The notes beneath the pieces are model-generated. The model saw only the letters and a program-made list of their open reading frames with translations. It was not told the origin of the DNA and ran no database searches. The position numbers and the translations under genes were made by a program. A DNA stretch of 64,000 nucleotides, from assembly GCF_005403045.1 (NCBI RefSeq), contig NZ_BJCL01000013.1, positions 84,261 through 148,260 on the forward strand, read 5' to 3'. This DNA is from Pseudaquabacterium pictum. Lineage in GTDB: Bacteria > Pseudomonadota > Gammaproteobacteria > Burkholderiales > Burkholderiaceae_C. Each line of letters starts with the position of its first letter. Within the stretch, counting starts at the first letter, position 1. This document shows, piece after piece, positions 43,564 through 54,837 of this stretch.

Positions 43564-44253
43564 TCACGAGCCAACCTTGCCAAAGACGCGCGAGGCCGAC
43601 GCCGCATCCATTTGGCCGGCAAGGTCGGTAATGAAACGCGCCTGCAACTGGTGGCCCTTCGCCATGTCGGCTTCGATGTTCGACACGCGCATCAGCATGC
43701 CGTCGGCAACGATGCCGCGCACACCGTAGCGCATCTGTGCCAGTTTCTGCCCAATGCCTGTTGTGACCACGTCGCCACCCACCACCACCCAATAAGTGAT
43801 CGGTTCATTGCGCGGCCCCAGCTTGCTCATCAACTGCCGGACCGGCAATTGGCGCCCACCAACCGGCAAGGTCTGCAACTTGTTGGCCGTGATGGCAAAC
43901 CCCTGCGCGGGGTAGCACACCTCGGGCCGGTGGGCACTGGTGCCATCGGACTGGTCGCCGCCATAGGCCACCGACAACATGATGCGTTCGCCCTTGGCGT
44001 TGACATAGGACCGCGACAGCACCTGGTTGTAGATCTTGTCGAGCAAGGCCTGCACATCTGGCGACGGCAAGACCACCGGCATGCTGGTGTCCACCCGCCA
44101 TTCACCAAATGCCTTGGGGAACATGGCTTCCAGGTTGGGCATGCCGATCTGGTCGGCCATGTGCTTGGTGGGCCGGCCAAACACGGCGGCCCCAGCACTG
44201 GCCACCATCAGCAAGGCCACCAGCAATGCGCGCCACCGAACGCTGGTCATCAT
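43564..44253 (-). CDS. epsI: Exosortase-associated protein EpsI (B-type)
   Basis: A 229-residue EpsI/DUF3485 protein, always found next to or fused with an exosortase. It has an N-terminal membrane anchor, then MFPKAFGEWRVD, the conserved YGGDQSDGTSAHRPEVCYPAQGF block and NEPITYWVVVGGD. It is predicted to be periplasmic and to assist exosortase, but its exact role is unknown. The start codon overlaps the xrtB stop (ATGA), with a second ATG directly after. Confidence 0.93.
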   Translation of the reverse strand: MMTSVRWRALLVALLMVASAGAAVFGRPTKHMADQIGMPNLEAMFPKAFGEWRVDTSMPVVLPSPDVQALLDKIYNQVLSRSYVNAKGERIMLSVAYGGDQSDGTSAHRPEVCYPAQGFAITANKLQTLPVGGRQLPVRQLMSKLGPRNEPITYWVVVGGDVVTTGIGQKLAQMRYGVRGIVADGMLMRVSNIEADMAKGHQLQARFITDLAGQMDAASASRVFGKVGS

Positions 44254-45155
44254 GGCTTAGCCGCCTTTTCACGAAACATCAGCCGCAGCACGCTGTCGGT
44301 GGCCAGCATCAGCATCAGGCCCACGATGAACAGCACCATGCCTGCAAACCCGTGGATGAAGCCTTGCCCAGCCTCATCACCCAGGTGGTAGGTGACCAGC
44401 ACCAGGATCATCACCCGCACGATGTTGGCGGCAAATGAAATGGGGATGATCAGGATTGCCAGCAGCACGTTGCGCACTACGTTGGTGTAGCGCATCAGGT
44501 TCATGTAGAGCAGGCCCAGAGCCTCCAGCGTAAACATGCTGTTCAGGCCAGCGCAGGCGTCTGCCACCAGCAACTGATATGGGCCCACGGTCATGACCAC
44601 ACCGGCACGGCCTACTGGGTAACCCAGTTGGTACAGCAAGCCGGCAGCAACAGCAGACACCGCGCTCTTCAGCGGCCCGGTGATCGATGCCACCAAGCTG
44701 CCCGGCAGCGGCACCATAAACAGCAGAAAAAACAACGGGAACCAGACAGTCCGCAGCGCGCGCTTGCCAAGAAACATCAGCACCATTGCAGCCAGCACCA
44801 GGATCTGGGAGAACACCTCGAAGACCATGATGAACTGCGACCGACCCAGTACGTACATCACTAGGCCGACCAGCAGCAAGGGCAAGCCCAGGGCCATGCT
44901 GGGCCGCCGCTGCAGGGCAGCCAGTTCATGCCTTTTGCCGTACAGCAACCAGATGCTCACCGCCAGGATGATGGGGCCGTGGCCTTGTTCATCAGTGGGC
45001 CAGATGCGCTCGGCCAGCATCATGTAGCTGGGCACGTACAGCGCAGCAAAGCCCGCCAGCAACGCCACCAACACCATCAAGTCGGCACCAGGGGGCAGGA
45101 TGGACTGCCGCTGCTGGGCAACAGCGCTCGACCGATCGTTTGGCAACGTCGCCAT
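44250..45155 (-). CDS. xrtB: Exosortase B
   Basis: A 301-residue inner-membrane protein with about eight helices, of the exosortase (EpsH) family. The catalytic triad is visible: Cys201 in VADACAGLNSM, Arg247 in FAANIVRVMIL and His268 in GFIHGFAGM. It should cleave PEP-CTERM tails after translocation and transfer the proteins to a surface or matrix acceptor. Candidate substrates are the proteins at 17180 and 17760, and perhaps 16560. The neighbourhood (epsD, E, F, G before; epsI after) is diagnostic for the B type. It starts four bases after the epsG stop. Confidence 0.95.
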   Translation of the reverse strand: MATLPNDRSSAVAQQRQSILPPGADLMVLVALLAGFAALYVPSYMMLAERIWPTDEQGHGPIILAVSIWLLYGKRHELAALQRRPSMALGLPLLLVGLVMYVLGRSQFIMVFEVFSQILVLAAMVLMFLGKRALRTVWFPLFFLLFMVPLPGSLVASITGPLKSAVSAVAAGLLYQLGYPVGRAGVVMTVGPYQLLVADACAGLNSMFTLEALGLLYMNLMRYTNVVRNVLLAILIIPISFAANIVRVMILVLVTYHLGDEAGQGFIHGFAGMVLFIVGLMLMLATDSVLRLMFREKAAKP

Positions 45156-45159
45156 GGGC

Positions 45160-46062
45160 TCAGAACTCGTTGACGATCACCCCCGCCAGCTTGGCGGGTG
45201 TCTCGGCCAGATTGGCCACCAGATCCTGCAAGCTCACCACCTGGCTCTTGCCTTGGCGCGCCACCACCAGTGCCGCACCGCAGCGCGCCGCGATCACGGC
45301 ACTGTCGCTGCCGTACTGGGCAGCCGGGGTGTCCACCACCACGTGGTCGAATTTGGCAAGCAGTTCACGCACCAGCAGTCCGAACGCCGGGCGCTCCACA
45401 AGTTCCAACGGGTTCGGGGGGGTGATGCCCACCGGCAGCACAAACAGGCTGGGCACACCCACCACCTGCTGGATCACCTTGGCCTCGGCCCGCCCACTGA
45501 GGATGCCCGACAGGCCGGCACTGTTGTCGATGCCGAACACGGCATGCTGGCGCGGGCCGCGCAGGTCGGCATCCACCAGCAGCGTGCGGCCGCCCAGCTG
45601 CGCCAGCGTCACCGCCAGGTTGGCGGCAAAGAAGGTCTTGCCGTCGCCGCTGTCCGGGCTGACCACCGCGATGGCGCGGCGCTCTTGCCCCTCGTTGAAC
45701 AGCCGCATCATGATCTGGCTGCGGATGGCCCGGAAGCTCTCGGCCTGCACGCCGAAGGGCTGGTTCAATGCCACCAGTTCGGGGTTGGCCTTGCGCCTGT
45801 CTTCGGCGGCGTAGGGGTAGTGAAACTGCTGGCTCAGTGCAAACAGCACATCGTCGGTGCTGGCATAGCCCAGGGCGATGGCTGCCTCGCCGAAGCGGAT
45901 GCCCTTGGCCTTCTGGTGGGCCAGCACCTTCTCCACCTGGTCGGCGGTGAGGTTGCGGGTCTCGGCAATGATGGAACCGATCGACCGGTCGGCCACATCG
46001 GTGCCCTGCTCGGGCACCACGTGGGCGGCATCGGTGGCGCTGGAATCTTTGAACTTGGCCAT
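45160..46062 (-). CDS. epsG: EpsG, chain-length determinant tyrosine kinase-like protein
   Basis: A 300-residue CpsD/CapB-type BY-kinase-like ATPase. The N-terminal 80 residues resemble the small domain of type II secretion ATPases (KVLAHQKAKGIRFGEAAIALG). The Walker A-like motif SPDSGDGKT is at 135-143 and the Walker A' motif LLVDADLR at 161-168. Walker B-like HVVVDTPA comes later. The protein ends soon after VIVNEF, and I see no C-terminal tyrosine cluster. It should work with EpsF to control polymer length and export. Confidence 0.92.
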   Translation of the reverse strand: MAKFKDSSATDAAHVVPEQGTDVADRSIGSIIAETRNLTADQVEKVLAHQKAKGIRFGEAAIALGYASTDDVLFALSQQFHYPYAAEDRRKANPELVALNQPFGVQAESFRAIRSQIMMRLFNEGQERRAIAVVSPDSGDGKTFFAANLAVTLAQLGGRTLLVDADLRGPRQHAVFGIDNSAGLSGILSGRAEAKVIQQVVGVPSLFVLPVGITPPNPLELVERPAFGLLVRELLAKFDHVVVDTPAAQYGSDSAVIAARCGAALVVARQGKSQVVSLQDLVANLAETPAKLAGVIVNEF

Positions 46063-46080
46063 GGGGTCGTCGCTCGGCGC

Positions 46081-47514
46081 TCAGGCGCCCTTGTTGGCTT
46101 GCGGGGCCGGCAGGCCGATCACGCGCTGCTGCAGCATCAGGGCATGTTTGCCCGAGGTGAAGCGCTTGGCATTGGGCTTGGGCAGCACGCCCAGCACAGG
46201 CAGGCCCAGGGCGGCAATCACGTCCTCGGGCTGGCGCACGCGGCGGTTGCTCAGTTCCAGCAGCAGGGCTACACCCACGGCTAGCAGCGCACCCAGGAAG
46301 ACGGCCAGCGCCGTGTTCAGCACGATCTTGGGGCTGGCATGCTCGGATGGCGGCAGCGCGCTGGTCAGCAGGTTGGCGTAGCTTTGGTTGGCCTGGCTTT
46401 CCATCGCCGTCTGGTTCAGCCGCTGCATCACGCTGTCGTAGGCGCGCTGGGCGTTCTCCACCTCACGCACCAGCACTTGGCCCTGGTCGCGCACGGCCTT
46501 CATCTGCAGCAGCTTGGCGCGCTGGGCGTCCAGCTCGCGGCGCACCTGCGCCTCGCGCTGCTTGTTGATGGTGTTGGTCACCGTCACACCACCGGTCACG
46601 CGGCGGATCTCGGCGTCGATGCGGGTGCGCAGCTCGGCGATGTTGGCCTTGGCCTCCACCACCTGCGGGTGGTTGTCGCCGAACTTGCTGTTCAGCTCCT
46701 GCAGACGCGCCTCGTTGCGGGTCAGGTCGGCCTTCAGGCCGCCGATCAGCGGGTTGTTCAGCACTTCCTGCATGCGGTCGCCACTGGCGCCCTGGGCCTG
46801 GGCCTGGCGGCTGCCGCTTTCGCTGCTGATGGCCTGGATCTGCACCAGCTGGCTGCTCAGCTCGGCCAGGCGAGCGTTCTCCACGTCCAGCCGCTCGTCT
46901 GCGGCGATGATGCCCTTGTCACGCTGGTAGGCCGACAGCTTGCCCTGGGCCACTTCCAGCGCGGCGCGCGCATCCTTGCTCTGGGCCACGAAGAAGGCGC
47001 TGAACTGCTTGGCCGGATCCACCCGCAGTTCCAGCGTGGTGGCGATGTAGGCCTGGGCAAAGGCGTTGGCCAGGCCGGCCGCAAAGCGCGGGTCGGGCGA
47101 CCGGTAGTTGATCTGGATGACGTTGCTCTCGCGGCTGGGCTTCACGTCCAGGTTCTTCTGCAGCAGCGTGGTCAGCCACTGCTCGATGGTGCCCTTGCCC
47201 TCACCTTCGGTCTGCCACTGCTCGCGCAACGCGGGGTTCTCCAGCAGCCTCAGGTCGCGGATCACCTTCAGCGCCACCCGGTCACTCACCAGGATGTCGA
47301 CCTGCGTGGCCATGAAGCTGGGCATGGCCATGGTCGGGAAGGCCATCGCGCTGACCGGATCTGGCTTGATGTCGATGACCACGCTGGCGGTGGCGTCGTA
47401 CTGCTTGGGCAGCACCAGGCTCACGCCCACGGTGGTGCCCACCACCAGCACAAACACCAGCAACGCCGCCCACTTGCGCGCCCGCAGGATCGAGAGAAAT
47501 TGTCCGAAGGTCAT
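46081..47514 (-). CDS. epsF: EpsF, Wzz-type chain-length determinant protein
   Basis: A 477-residue polysaccharide co-polymerase. There is an N-terminal helix (about residues 18-38) in a Wzz domain, with PKQYDATASVVIDIKPD after it. A long periplasmic coiled-coil region spans residues 180-400, rich in Ala/Gln/Arg. A second helix (about 405-428) is followed by a short cytoplasmic tail (PNAKRFTSGK). It should control chain length together with EpsG and connect to EpsE. It lies 19 bases after epsE and 18 before epsG. Confidence 0.93.
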   Translation of the reverse strand: MTFGQFLSILRARKWAALLVFVLVVGTTVGVSLVLPKQYDATASVVIDIKPDPVSAMAFPTMAMPSFMATQVDILVSDRVALKVIRDLRLLENPALREQWQTEGEGKGTIEQWLTTLLQKNLDVKPSRESNVIQINYRSPDPRFAAGLANAFAQAYIATTLELRVDPAKQFSAFFVAQSKDARAALEVAQGKLSAYQRDKGIIAADERLDVENARLAELSSQLVQIQAISSESGSRQAQAQGASGDRMQEVLNNPLIGGLKADLTRNEARLQELNSKFGDNHPQVVEAKANIAELRTRIDAEIRRVTGGVTVTNTINKQREAQVRRELDAQRAKLLQMKAVRDQGQVLVREVENAQRAYDSVMQRLNQTAMESQANQSYANLLTSALPPSEHASPKIVLNTALAVFLGALLAVGVALLLELSNRRVRQPEDVIAALGLPVLGVLPKPNAKRFTSGKHALMLQQRVIGLPAPQANKGA

Positions 47515-47533
47515 GGCAGGCTACCGGTGGGAG

Positions 47534-48382
47534 TCAGAACAGGCTTTCGCGCACATACACCACGTCGCCGTCGCGCATGGCGTCGTCCATCGTGGGCGTG
47601 ATGATCTGCACCTTGCCGTCGGCACCCTTGCGGTGCACTCGGATTCCCTTCTCGGTGCCGCGCTGGGTCAGGCCGCCGCCAGTGGCCAGGCTCTGCATCA
47701 GCGTCATGCCACGCTCCAGGCGCATCGGGCCGGGGCGCTGCACTTCACCGTAGATGTAGACGATGGGCTGGCGGTCCACCCACACGGTGTCGCCGTTGAC
47801 GATGATGACGTCCTTGTCCTTGCCGCCGGCCTGGAAGACGGTGGGCAGGTCCACTTCCAGCCGGTAGGGCTGGCCGTTGCGGGTGCCAGTCACGATCACC
47901 ATGTCGGCGCCGTTGCCCGCCGTGCCGCCGGCCATGGCCAGCAGGTCGGTCAGGCGCATGTCGGCCACCTCGATCGGGTAGCGGCCCGGGCGATTCACCT
48001 GGCCCAGCACGCTGGCCTGGTTGCCGCGCACCTGCACGATCACCAGCGTCACCTGCGGCTGCTTGACGAAGTTGCCGTTGCGCAGGCCTTCTGCAATCAG
48101 CTTCTCGGCCGCCGTCACCGTCAGCCCGCCCAGGCGGATGCTGCCCAGCAGCGGGTAGCTGACCACGCCCGCCTCGGTCACCCGGGTTTCCAGCGTCAGG
48201 TCGGGGTTCTGGTAGACGTTGATGCGGATCACGTCACCACTGCCCAGCCGGTATTCGGCCTGGGCGCCGGCGGTGGGCTGGCCGCTCTGGGCCTTCACGG
48301 GCGCAATGCCGCCACAGCCCAGGCAAATGCCCAGGGCCAGAGCCGCGTAGGCCAGAGGTTGCAGGTGTTTGCGTAGCGTCAT
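47534..48382 (-). CDS. epsE: EpsE, polysaccharide export protein (Wza family)
   Basis: A 282-residue exported protein with a signal region ending PVKAQ. Residues about 40-130 form the polysaccharide export (Poly_export) domain, with YRLGSGDVIRINVYQNPDLTL and QVTLVIVQVRGN. Two SLBB-like domains follow (RPGRYPIEVADMRLTDLLAMAGG and IVYIYGEVQRPGPMRLERGMTL). It is the probable periplasmic/outer-membrane export channel part. The ATG at 48382 overlaps the epsD stop (TGATG); a GTG one codon earlier is possible. Confidence 0.93.
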   Translation of the reverse strand: MTLRKHLQPLAYAALALGICLGCGGIAPVKAQSGQPTAGAQAEYRLGSGDVIRINVYQNPDLTLETRVTEAGVVSYPLLGSIRLGGLTVTAAEKLIAEGLRNGNFVKQPQVTLVIVQVRGNQASVLGQVNRPGRYPIEVADMRLTDLLAMAGGTAGNGADMVIVTGTRNGQPYRLEVDLPTVFQAGGKDKDVIIVNGDTVWVDRQPIVYIYGEVQRPGPMRLERGMTLMQSLATGGGLTQRGTEKGIRVHRKGADGKVQIITPTMDDAMRDGDVVYVRESLF

Positions 48383-49356
48383 CACTTCAGCCCCATGCCC
48401 TTGTTGATGTCGGCGGCGTTCAGCGCGCCGCTTGCGGCCGGCGCGGCGGCCGGCGTGGCCGTGGCGGCCGGTGCCGCAGGCGCGGCGCCCGGTGCACCTT
48501 CGCCGAACTTGCCCACGTACTCGATCTTGGCCGCGCCACGCATGGCCTTGATGTCGTCTTCGATCAGCTTGCGCTTGCGCTCGTTCAGCAGAAACTGCTC
48601 GATCGCCGGGCGGGCCTGCTCTTCGGCCACTGGCTGGCTGCGGCTGCCAGCCAGCACCACCACCTGCACGCCGTTGGCAGCCTGGTTCATCATGGCCTGG
48701 CCGTCGGTCATCTTGGCAAACGCGTCCAGGCTCTGCAGCGGCAGCTGCTCGGCAGCGCGCACGGCCTGGTTGCCGGAGAACTTGAACTCGTTGGCCTTCA
48801 GGAACTCGACGAACTCGTTGATGTTCTTGCTGGCGGTCAGCTTCTCACGCAGGGTGGCCACCTGCTCGGGCTTGGCCTCGATGGCGATTTCCTGGATGCT
48901 GTAGATGCGCCGCTCCTTGAACAGGGCGGGCTTCTCGTCGTAATACTTCTTGATCTCCTCGGGCGTGGGCTTCGGGGCGGCTTCGCCCACCTTCTCCAGG
49001 TAGGCCCGGGCGATGATCTCGCGCTTGGCGGCTTCCAGCTGCTGCACCACACGCGGGTCGCGGTCGATCTTCAGGTCGTCGGCCTTCTGCAGCGCCAGCT
49101 CCTGGTCGATCAGGCGTTCCAGGATCTGCTTGCTGGCCGCATCGGCCTGCTCGGGCCGGATGTTGCGCTGCTGTTGCAGCACGAAGTTGATCTGGTGAAC
49201 CGTCACTTCGTTCTTGTTGACCTTGGCTGCCGTCTGGCTGGCGCCCTTTTCCTTCTTGTCGCCGCAGGCGGCCAGCAGGGCGGCCGTGGACACCAGGGCG
49301 ACCAGGCTGAGCCGCAGGATGCCGTTGCGGGGGGCCAGACGTTGCGGGGTCTTCAT
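48382..49356 (-). CDS. epsD: EpsD, lipoprotein peptidyl-prolyl cis-trans isomerase of EPS export
   Basis: A 324-residue lipoprotein with lipobox LLAAC at Cys31. The mature part resembles SurA/PpiC-type foldases: a helical N-terminal segment (ILERLIDQELALQKADDLKID) and a central parvulin-like region. An Ala/Pro-rich tail covers the last 45 residues. EpsD-family proteins occur only in exosortase-type EPS operons and probably help fold outer-membrane components such as EpsL. It is the first gene of the long minus-strand arm, with AGGAG about 12 bases before the ATG. A promoter is expected in 49357-49531. Confidence 0.92.
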   Translation of the reverse strand: MKTPQRLAPRNGILRLSLVALVSTAALLAACGDKKEKGASQTAAKVNKNEVTVHQINFVLQQQRNIRPEQADAASKQILERLIDQELALQKADDLKIDRDPRVVQQLEAAKREIIARAYLEKVGEAAPKPTPEEIKKYYDEKPALFKERRIYSIQEIAIEAKPEQVATLREKLTASKNINEFVEFLKANEFKFSGNQAVRAAEQLPLQSLDAFAKMTDGQAMMNQAANGVQVVVLAGSRSQPVAEEQARPAIEQFLLNERKRKLIEDDIKAMRGAAKIEYVGKFGEGAPGAAPAAPAATATPAAAPAASGALNAADINKGMGLK

Positions 49357-49531
49357 GTTCGAGAGGTCTCCTGCCGGACTGCGGCCTGCGTCTACACCAG
49401 GCTGCCAGCACCAGCGCAGGCAACCGTCACAAATAACCGGCGAAGTGTAATGGCGATCAGTGACAACCCTGTGGCCGTGCGCCACCCAGCCCGGGGGATG
49501 CCCGCCCCGCCGCCAATCGACTGTGTGACAA

Positions 49532-49557
49532 GTGCCCGCCCGTCCCGGGCGGGGCAC
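49532..49557 (-). terminator. Hairpin just after ubiE, likely transcription terminator
   Basis: A GC-rich inverted repeat with arms GTGCCCGCCCG and CGGGCGGGGCAC (one bulged base) sits three bases after the ubiE stop, reading on the minus strand. It is followed by TTGTCAC, so the T run is weak. It separates ubiE from the epsD operon. The 175 bases between it and epsD should hold the eps promoter, but no clear -35/-10 pair was found. Confidence 0.55.
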
Positions 49558-49560
49558 GGC

Positions 49561-50292
49561 TCAGCAGCGGATGCCCACGTGCAGCGCCACCACGCCGGCC
49601 GTGAGGTTGTGCACATCCACATGGCCGAAACCGGCGGCCTGCATCATGGACTTCAGCTCGGCCTGGGGCGGGTGCATGCGGATGGACTCGGCCAGGTAGC
49701 GGTAGCTGTCGGCGTCATTGGCGATCAGCTTGCCCATCAGCGGCAGCACGTTCAGTGAATACCAGTCGTAGGGCTTGCGCAACGGCGCAGCCACCTGGCT
49801 GAATTCCAGCACCAGCAGGCGGCCGCCGGGGCGCAGCACCCGGCACATCTCGGCCAGGGCGCGGTCCTTGTGGGTCATGTTGCGCAGTCCGAAGGCCACG
49901 CTGACCAGATCGAAGGTGCCGCTCGGGCAGGGCAGCTGCTCGGCATCGCACACCAGGGTGGGCAGCACCAGACCGTCGTCGACCAGGCGGTCGCGGCCGG
50001 TGCGCAGCATGGCCTCGTTGATGTCGGTGTGCAGCACCAGGCCGCTGGGGCCCACCTTGCGGGCGAAGGCGCGGGCCAGGTCGCCGGTGCCGGCGGCGAT
50101 GTCCAGCACCTTGTCGCCCGGGCGCAGGTTGGCCACCGCCACGGTGTAAGCCTTCCAGGCGCGGTGCAGGCCCATCGACATGACGTCGTTCATCACGTCG
50201 TAGCGCTTGGCCACGCTGTCGAAGACGCCGCGCACGCGGCTGGCCTTCTCGCTCTCGTCGACGGTCTTGAAGCCGAAGTGGGTGTTGGCCAT
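49561..50292 (-). CDS. ubiE: UbiE, demethylmenaquinone/ubiquinone C-methyltransferase
   Basis: A 243-residue class I SAM-dependent methyltransferase of ubiquinone synthesis. [23 protein letters not shown] is the standard UbiE N-terminus, [13 protein letters not shown] is SAM motif I, and [20 protein letters not shown] is the later conserved block. The ATG at 50292 is chosen from the family start (MANTHFGFK). It lies 25 bases after the DUF971 gene, a pairing common in Burkholderiales. Its usual downstream neighbours, the Tim44-like gene and ubiJ, are replaced by the EPS locus. Confidence 0.96.
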   Translation of the reverse strand: MANTHFGFKTVDESEKASRVRGVFDSVAKRYDVMNDVMSMGLHRAWKAYTVAVANLRPGDKVLDIAAGTGDLARAFARKVGPSGLVLHTDINEAMLRTGRDRLVDDGLVLPTLVCDAEQLPCPSGTFDLVSVAFGLRNMTHKDRALAEMCRVLRPGGRLLVLEFSQVAAPLRKPYDWYSLNVLPLMGKLIANDADSYRYLAESIRMHPPQAELKSMMQAAGFGHVDVHNLTAGVVALHVGIRC

Positions 50293-50317
50293 GGCGCTTC
50301 CTGCTGCTTCGGTTCTG

Positions 50318-50722
50318 TCAGTGGCTGGCGCAGGCGCCGCCGGTCTTGGCAGGCATGGGGGTGTCGCGGGTGACGCCGGCCTCGGCCAGGCGCTGCTCGT
50401 AGCGGGACCACAGCTCGGCCTGTTCGCTGCCCAGCTTGTACAGCAGGCCCCAGGTGAACAGGCCGGTGTCGTGGCCATCGGTGAAGCTGGGCTGCACCGC
50501 GTAATGGCCGACCAGCTCGATCTGGCTGATGCCGACATCCCGCTTGCCGGTCTGCAGCGTCTCCTGCCCGGGGCCGTGGCCCTGGACCTCGGCCGACGGC
50601 GAATAGACGCGCATCAGTTCGAAGGGGATGCGGAACACCGCGCCATCGTCAAAGCCCACTTCCAGCACGCGGCTGGCCTGGTGCAGGGTGAGCGCGGTGG
50701 GTTGGGGGGTGGGTGCGGACAT
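50318..50722 (-). CDS. DUF971 (gamma-butyrobetaine hydroxylase-like N-terminal domain) protein
   Basis: A 134-residue DUF971 protein. It shows [36 protein letters not shown] and [12 protein letters not shown], the conserved blocks of the family. It resembles the small N-terminal domain of gamma-butyrobetaine hydroxylase and may bind iron or an Fe-S cluster; its role is unproven. The start MSAPTPQPT at 50722 fits the family. It sits directly before ubiE on the same strand. Confidence 0.9.
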   Translation of the reverse strand: MSAPTPQPTALTLHQASRVLEVGFDDGAVFRIPFELMRVYSPSAEVQGHGPGQETLQTGKRDVGISQIELVGHYAVQPSFTDGHDTGLFTWGLLYKLGSEQAELWSRYEQRLAEAGVTRDTPMPAKTGGACASH

Positions 50723-50781
50723 GGGCAGGGCCGGTGGTTGCAAGGGGGTCACCCTGCAGTTTACCGGCCCCACCCTTCCCC

Positions 50782-53184
<2,403 letters not shown>

Positions 53185-53233
53185 GGGTCCTCCTCGGGTG
53201 GATGTGGTGCGTTGGTGTTGTGCGGGCCGCCGG

Positions 53234-54139
53234 TCAGAGCCGGCGTGCGTCGAAGGTGTTGCAGTCGGCCATGCGGCCGCCGCCCAGCCCACGCTGGAAC
53301 CATGCCACCCGCTGCGCGCTGGTGCCATGGGTGAAGCTGTCGGGCCGCACGGCGCCGCCGGCCTGGCGCTGCAGGGCATCGTCGCCGATGCGGGCGGCGG
53401 CGTTCAGCGCCTCTTCCACATCGCCCTGCTCCAGCACCTGGCGGCTGCGCTGGGCATGGTGGGCCCACACGCCGGCCAGGCAATCGGCCTGCAGTTCCAG
53501 GCGCACGCTCAGGGCGTTCATGCGGGTTTCGGAGATGCGGCCGCGCTGGGCGTCCACCTTGGCGGTGATGCCCAGCAGGTGCTGCACATGGTGGCCCACC
53601 TCATGGGCGATGACATAGGCCTGGGCAAAGTCGCCCGGTGCGCCGAGCTGGTCGCGCAGCGTCTGGTAGAAGGCCAGGTCAATGTAGACCTTCTGGTCGC
53701 CGGGGCAGTAGAACGGGCCCATCGCCGTCTGGCCAGTGCCGCAGGCGGTGGGCGTGGCGCCGCGGAACAGCACCAGTTTCGGATCCTGGTACACACCGCC
53801 CTGGGCACGGAACAGCTCGCGCCACACATCCTCGGTGTCGGCCAGCACGGTGGAGACGAAGCGGCCCAGCGGGTCGGGCGGCGGCCGGACGGCCGGTGCG
53901 GTCTGCACCTGGGGCGCCGGCTGCACCATGCCGCCGCCCTCGCCGCCCAGCAGGCCCAGCACGGTCAGCGGGTTGATGCCGAAGATCCAGCCGGCCACCA
54001 GGGCGATGGCCACCGTGCCCAGGCCCAACCCCCGACCGCCCACACGCCGGCCACCCGGCGCACCACCGGGCATGCCACCACCGCCGGCGTCACGCCGGTC
54101 CTCGACGTTCTCGCTCTGGCGCTGGCCTTCCCACTTCAT
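53234..54139 (-). CDS. ypfJ: Neutral zinc metallopeptidase, YpfJ family
   Basis: A 301-residue membrane-anchored protein. A polar Gly/Arg-rich N-terminus precedes one hydrophobic helix near residues 40-65. The peptidase domain has the zinc motif HEVGHHVQ, with ELQADCLAGVWAHH providing the third ligand region. Cys residues in FYCPGDQKVYIDLAFY fit the YpfJ family. Its substrate is not known. It lies ten bases downstream of dcd, so the two are probably co-transcribed. Confidence 0.9.
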   Translation of the reverse strand: MKWEGQRQSENVEDRRDAGGGGMPGGAPGGRRVGGRGLGLGTVAIALVAGWIFGINPLTVLGLLGGEGGGMVQPAPQVQTAPAVRPPPDPLGRFVSTVLADTEDVWRELFRAQGGVYQDPKLVLFRGATPTACGTGQTAMGPFYCPGDQKVYIDLAFYQTLRDQLGAPGDFAQAYVIAHEVGHHVQHLLGITAKVDAQRGRISETRMNALSVRLELQADCLAGVWAHHAQRSRQVLEQGDVEEALNAAARIGDDALQRQAGGAVRPDSFTHGTSAQRVAWFQRGLGGGRMADCNTFDARRL

Positions 54140-54149
54140 GGCGTGCCGA

Positions 54150-54719
54150 TCAGGTCTTGGGCAGGGTGACGCCGCGCTGGCCCTGGTACTTGCCGCCGCG
54201 GTCCTTGTAGCTGGTTTCGCAGACCTCGTCGCTCTCGAAGAACAGCACCTGGGCGCAGCCCTCGCCGGCGTAGATCTTGGCCGGCAGCGGCGTGGTGTTG
54301 CTGAACTCCAGCGTCACATAGCCTTCCCACTCGGGCTCGAACGGGGTGACGTTGACGATGATGCCGCAGCGGGCATAGGTGCTCTTGCCCAGGCAGATGG
54401 TCAGCACATTGCGCGGGATGCGGAAATACTCCACCGTGCGGGCCAGCGCAAAACTGTTGGGCGGGATGATGCAGACATCGGCCTCGATGTCGACGAAGCT
54501 CTTCTCGTCGAAGTTCTTCGGGTCCACCACGGTGCTGTAGATGTTGGTGAACACCTTGAACTCGCGGGCGCAGCGGATGTCGTAGCCGTAGCTGCTGGTC
54601 CCATAGCTGACGATCTTCTGGCCATCGGCGGCCTGGCGCACCTGGCCGGGCTCGAACGGCTCGATCATGCCGGTCTGCTCGGCCATGCGGCGGATCCAAC
54701 GGTCGCTCTTGATGCTCAT
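54150..54719 (-). CDS. dcd: dCTP deaminase
   Basis: A 189-residue dCTP deaminase, the normal size, making dUTP and so feeding thymidylate synthesis. The start [14 protein letters not shown] is the family N-terminus. [16 protein letters not shown] and [31 protein letters not shown] are highly conserved, and [24 protein letters not shown] holds the active-site Glu. The frame runs on upstream, but only the 54719 start gives the family N-terminus. Confidence 0.96.
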   Translation of the reverse strand: MSIKSDRWIRRMAEQTGMIEPFEPGQVRQAADGQKIVSYGTSSYGYDIRCAREFKVFTNIYSTVVDPKNFDEKSFVDIEADVCIIPPNSFALARTVEYFRIPRNVLTICLGKSTYARCGIIVNVTPFEPEWEGYVTLEFSNTTPLPAKIYAGEGCAQVLFFESDEVCETSYKDRGGKYQGQRGVTLPKT

Positions 54720-54837
54720 CGGGGGGCTCGGCGTGGCTGTCCTGGGACGGTCAGGCATTCTAGGAGCCGGTGCCGGCCCGCCGGAATGTGGTCCACTGCC
54801 GGCCCGAACCACCTGTGCTGCTTCCGGAGTCTCCTGC

